Assembly (NCBI GenBank): GCA_025201765.1
Contig: MU623340.1
Location: 558,001-622,000 of the forward strand
Origin: Daldinia sp. FL1419
Lineage: Eukaryota > Ascomycota > Sordariomycetes > Xylariales > Hypoxylaceae
Direction: 5' to 3'
DNA length: 64,000 nucleotides
The notes beneath the pieces were generated by a model, which saw only the letters and a program-made list of their open reading frames with translations, searched no databases and was not told where the DNA came from. Position numbers and translations under genes: made by a program. Positions within the stretch are counted from its first letter, which is position 1; the number at the start of each line of letters is the position of its first letter. Positions 63,501-64,000 of this stretch are shown here, piece by piece.

Positions 63501-63709
63501 CATCTGGGCCTCCCCGACTGCCCCTCCAAGGAAAGCAACCCTCCTGGCGCGAGCGCGAGGCTGCTAAGGCAGCTGCTGCCCAGAGCGGTTCCAGAGACAG
63601 GGAGAGTGCACCTGCACCGGCTCCCACACAGGCTCCTTCTGAGACCTTGAAGCCCTCTGGTGCTCCCGGAAAGTGGGTGCCCCGACATCTCCGAGAAAAG
63701 CAAGGTTAG
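60509..63709 (+). CDS. TIF32: Translation initiation factor eIF3 subunit a
   Basis: Single exon of 1066 residues beginning MPPPPHQKPENVLKRAQELI. Start: the first in-frame ATG; the open frame continues upstream but without ATG. The N-terminal half is helical repeats leading into a PCI domain at roughly 330-500, then a long charged coiled coil rich in E, K, R and Q (about 590-900), and a disordered C-terminus with an Arg-Glu dipeptide repeat near 976-994 and a basic end (GKWVPRHLREKQG), all diagnostic of eIF3a. Known role: largest core subunit of eIF3, bridging the 40S ribosome, eIF3b and mRNA during scanning in the cytoplasm. Length is close to other filamentous fungi. Strong codon preference for C-ending and common codons (aag, gag, ctc) fits high expression. 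Confidence 0.96.
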   Translation: MPPPPHQKPENVLKRAQELIGVNQAPAALNLLHDHITSKRSRNVPIASLEPVMLLLVELSVEQKKGKLAKDALYSYKNIAQNTNISTIELVLKKFIELAAEKVTEAQKKADEVQESIEATATSSIDDLEATETPESILLATVSGEQSRDRTERAVVTPWLKFLWEAYRTVLDILRNNARLEILYQSTATQAFDFCLKYQRKTEFRRLCELLRNHVQTAAKYSSQMHAINLNDPDTLQRHLETRFQQLNVAVELELWQEAFRSVEDIHTLLNLSKRPPKNVMMANYYEKLTRIFLVGENYLFHAAAWSRYYSLLRQSAALVATGQSKKSDNPSATEADLQRAASFVLLSALSIPVISTSRSRGAMVDFDEAKKNKNSRLTHLLGMATAPTRAGLFRDALSKALLKRARPEIRDLYNILEVDFHPLSICQKISPILTKISADSEMEKYILPLQQVILTRLFQQLSQVYESVDLAFVESLAKFPDPFQISRGTIEKFIMNGNKKGDLSIRMDHATGVLNFDKDVFASSKAVHAGSAAGSAESPAGSVQRLQNTPSEIVRSQLARLTTTLYTTCFYVDSSHRQRLVEAREAALARAKAGAEQEHRETLARKDIIQKRKEEASELQAKREKEKARQKRLQEQALAEAEERRLAQEQKEREEKRLKDERDRVRREELKKQIADLKIGPNAIDIDIENIDEFDSNRLRAMKLAQLEREKNDINERLRITGKRIDHLERAFRKEEVKKLPEDYAKQRERDLAAYEAMKAETLREAEEKHKQSVELKHRLSRLMPFYESFRKSLHDRRRDEFEKRQRDAERELEKQIAARKKEYRERKLREKREREEKERALREAEERAENEKREQEQRAEAKRQELIRIKEQRDKERQEAQEKQALQERIAEEALARRQAEKEKERSQFKREPVDIARTDSNDRPSGAPRLNLVGGKSSWRDREASKNTAGAAGSNGPSRTGTPMERTDSNERPPERERERERERERGRERPADRASGPPRLPLQGKQPSWREREAAKAAAAQSGSRDRESAPAPAPTQAPSETLKPSGAPGKWVPRHLREKQG
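63441..63487. repeat. Hexamer repeat encoding Arg-Glu dipeptides in eIF3a
   Basis: Seven to eight (c/a)g(c/t)ga(a/g)-type hexamers in tandem inside the coding region; unit length keeps frame, so copy number can vary without a frameshift. Confidence 0.85.
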
Positions 63710-64000
63710 GCATTGGAGGACCGGCGTTACGGGGGTTTGGGTTCAGTATGATTAGCTTGTAGTTTAGATTCACGAAGAAAAATAAACTGTCTTCTAATCT
63801 ACGAGTGCACTTACGATCGGATCGCACGAAGAACTGTCGGCTTTTGCACATCGTGTTTTCTTAAGACGAGTAGATCGACTGAATTTCAGACTTCTACGCT
63901 AGGCATAGGAATGATAATGTTTAAGGATCAACGGTTTTGCTGCTTTAGCTAGATATGTACGCTGTCCTAATTCGAGAATGAGTATGATTGACTTTAATTA
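63710..64000. other. 3' flank of eIF3a to the window end
   Basis: Non-coding 3' region; nothing further recognised. Confidence 0.6.

Noticed and set aside
63154..63703. Long minus-strand frames with arginine/serine repeats opposite eIF3a
   Set aside because: Shadows of the charged repeat in eIF3a; composition follows from the codons on the other strand.

Overview
The window is nuclear DNA of a filamentous ascomycete (Pezizomycotina, most likely a sordariomycete; I cannot name the species). The reasons are short introns of about 50-70 nt in most genes, a fungal-type G-protein gamma subunit ending in a CaaX box, a fungal Pdx1 in place of a metazoan-type E3BP, secreted plant-wall hydrolases (GH16 and CE5), and housekeeping genes with typical fungal exon structure. 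It is gene-poor: 13 supported protein genes in 64 kb, separated by long non-coding stretches. I saw no rRNA, tRNA, CRISPR array or intact transposon.

Layout. 1-1614 (-): 5' part of a Ypp1/TTC7-type PI4-kinase scaffold, cut by the window edge. 2578-4943 (+): RIX1 (60S ribosome biogenesis). 6183-7031 (-): WW-domain protein. 9463-10741 (+): secreted GH16 glycanase. 12326-13196 (+): CE5 cutinase/acetylxylan esterase with an apparent GC-AG intron. 13623-14966 (-): PDX1, the E3-binding subunit of pyruvate dehydrogenase. 15796-16764 (+): mitochondrial two-helix membrane protein, perhaps TMEM223-like. 16765-27944: 11 kb without a supported gene. 27945-30556 (+): leucine-rich-repeat protein. 35692-39364 (+): NTO1/BRPF-type PHD protein of a histone acetyltransferase complex. 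39365-48982: 9.6 kb without a supported gene. 48983-50185 (+): PP1 catalytic subunit (GLC7/bimG). 51592-52399 (-): SelW-like Rdx protein. 54339-54803 (-): G-protein gamma subunit. 58080-59242 (+): acyl-CoA thioesterase-like protein. 60509-63709 (+): eIF3a (TIF32).

The genes do not form a pathway cluster. They are independent housekeeping, signalling and wall-degradation genes. Several exon structures were rebuilt by hand from splice sites and reading phase; every multi-exon model given closes in frame. The intergenic DNA is marked by 9-10 bp minisatellites, long poly(A)/poly(T) runs and recurrent AGGT/ACCT-rich, partly palindromic tracts. I found no convincing new multi-gene system. The oddest items are the non-canonical intron in the esterase, a perfect 26-bp palindrome inside the thioesterase coding sequence, a second CxxC at the very C-terminus of the SelW-like protein, the 6-nt first coding exon of the Ypp1-like gene, and two open stretches (43782-44135 and 46040-46261) that could be decayed exons.
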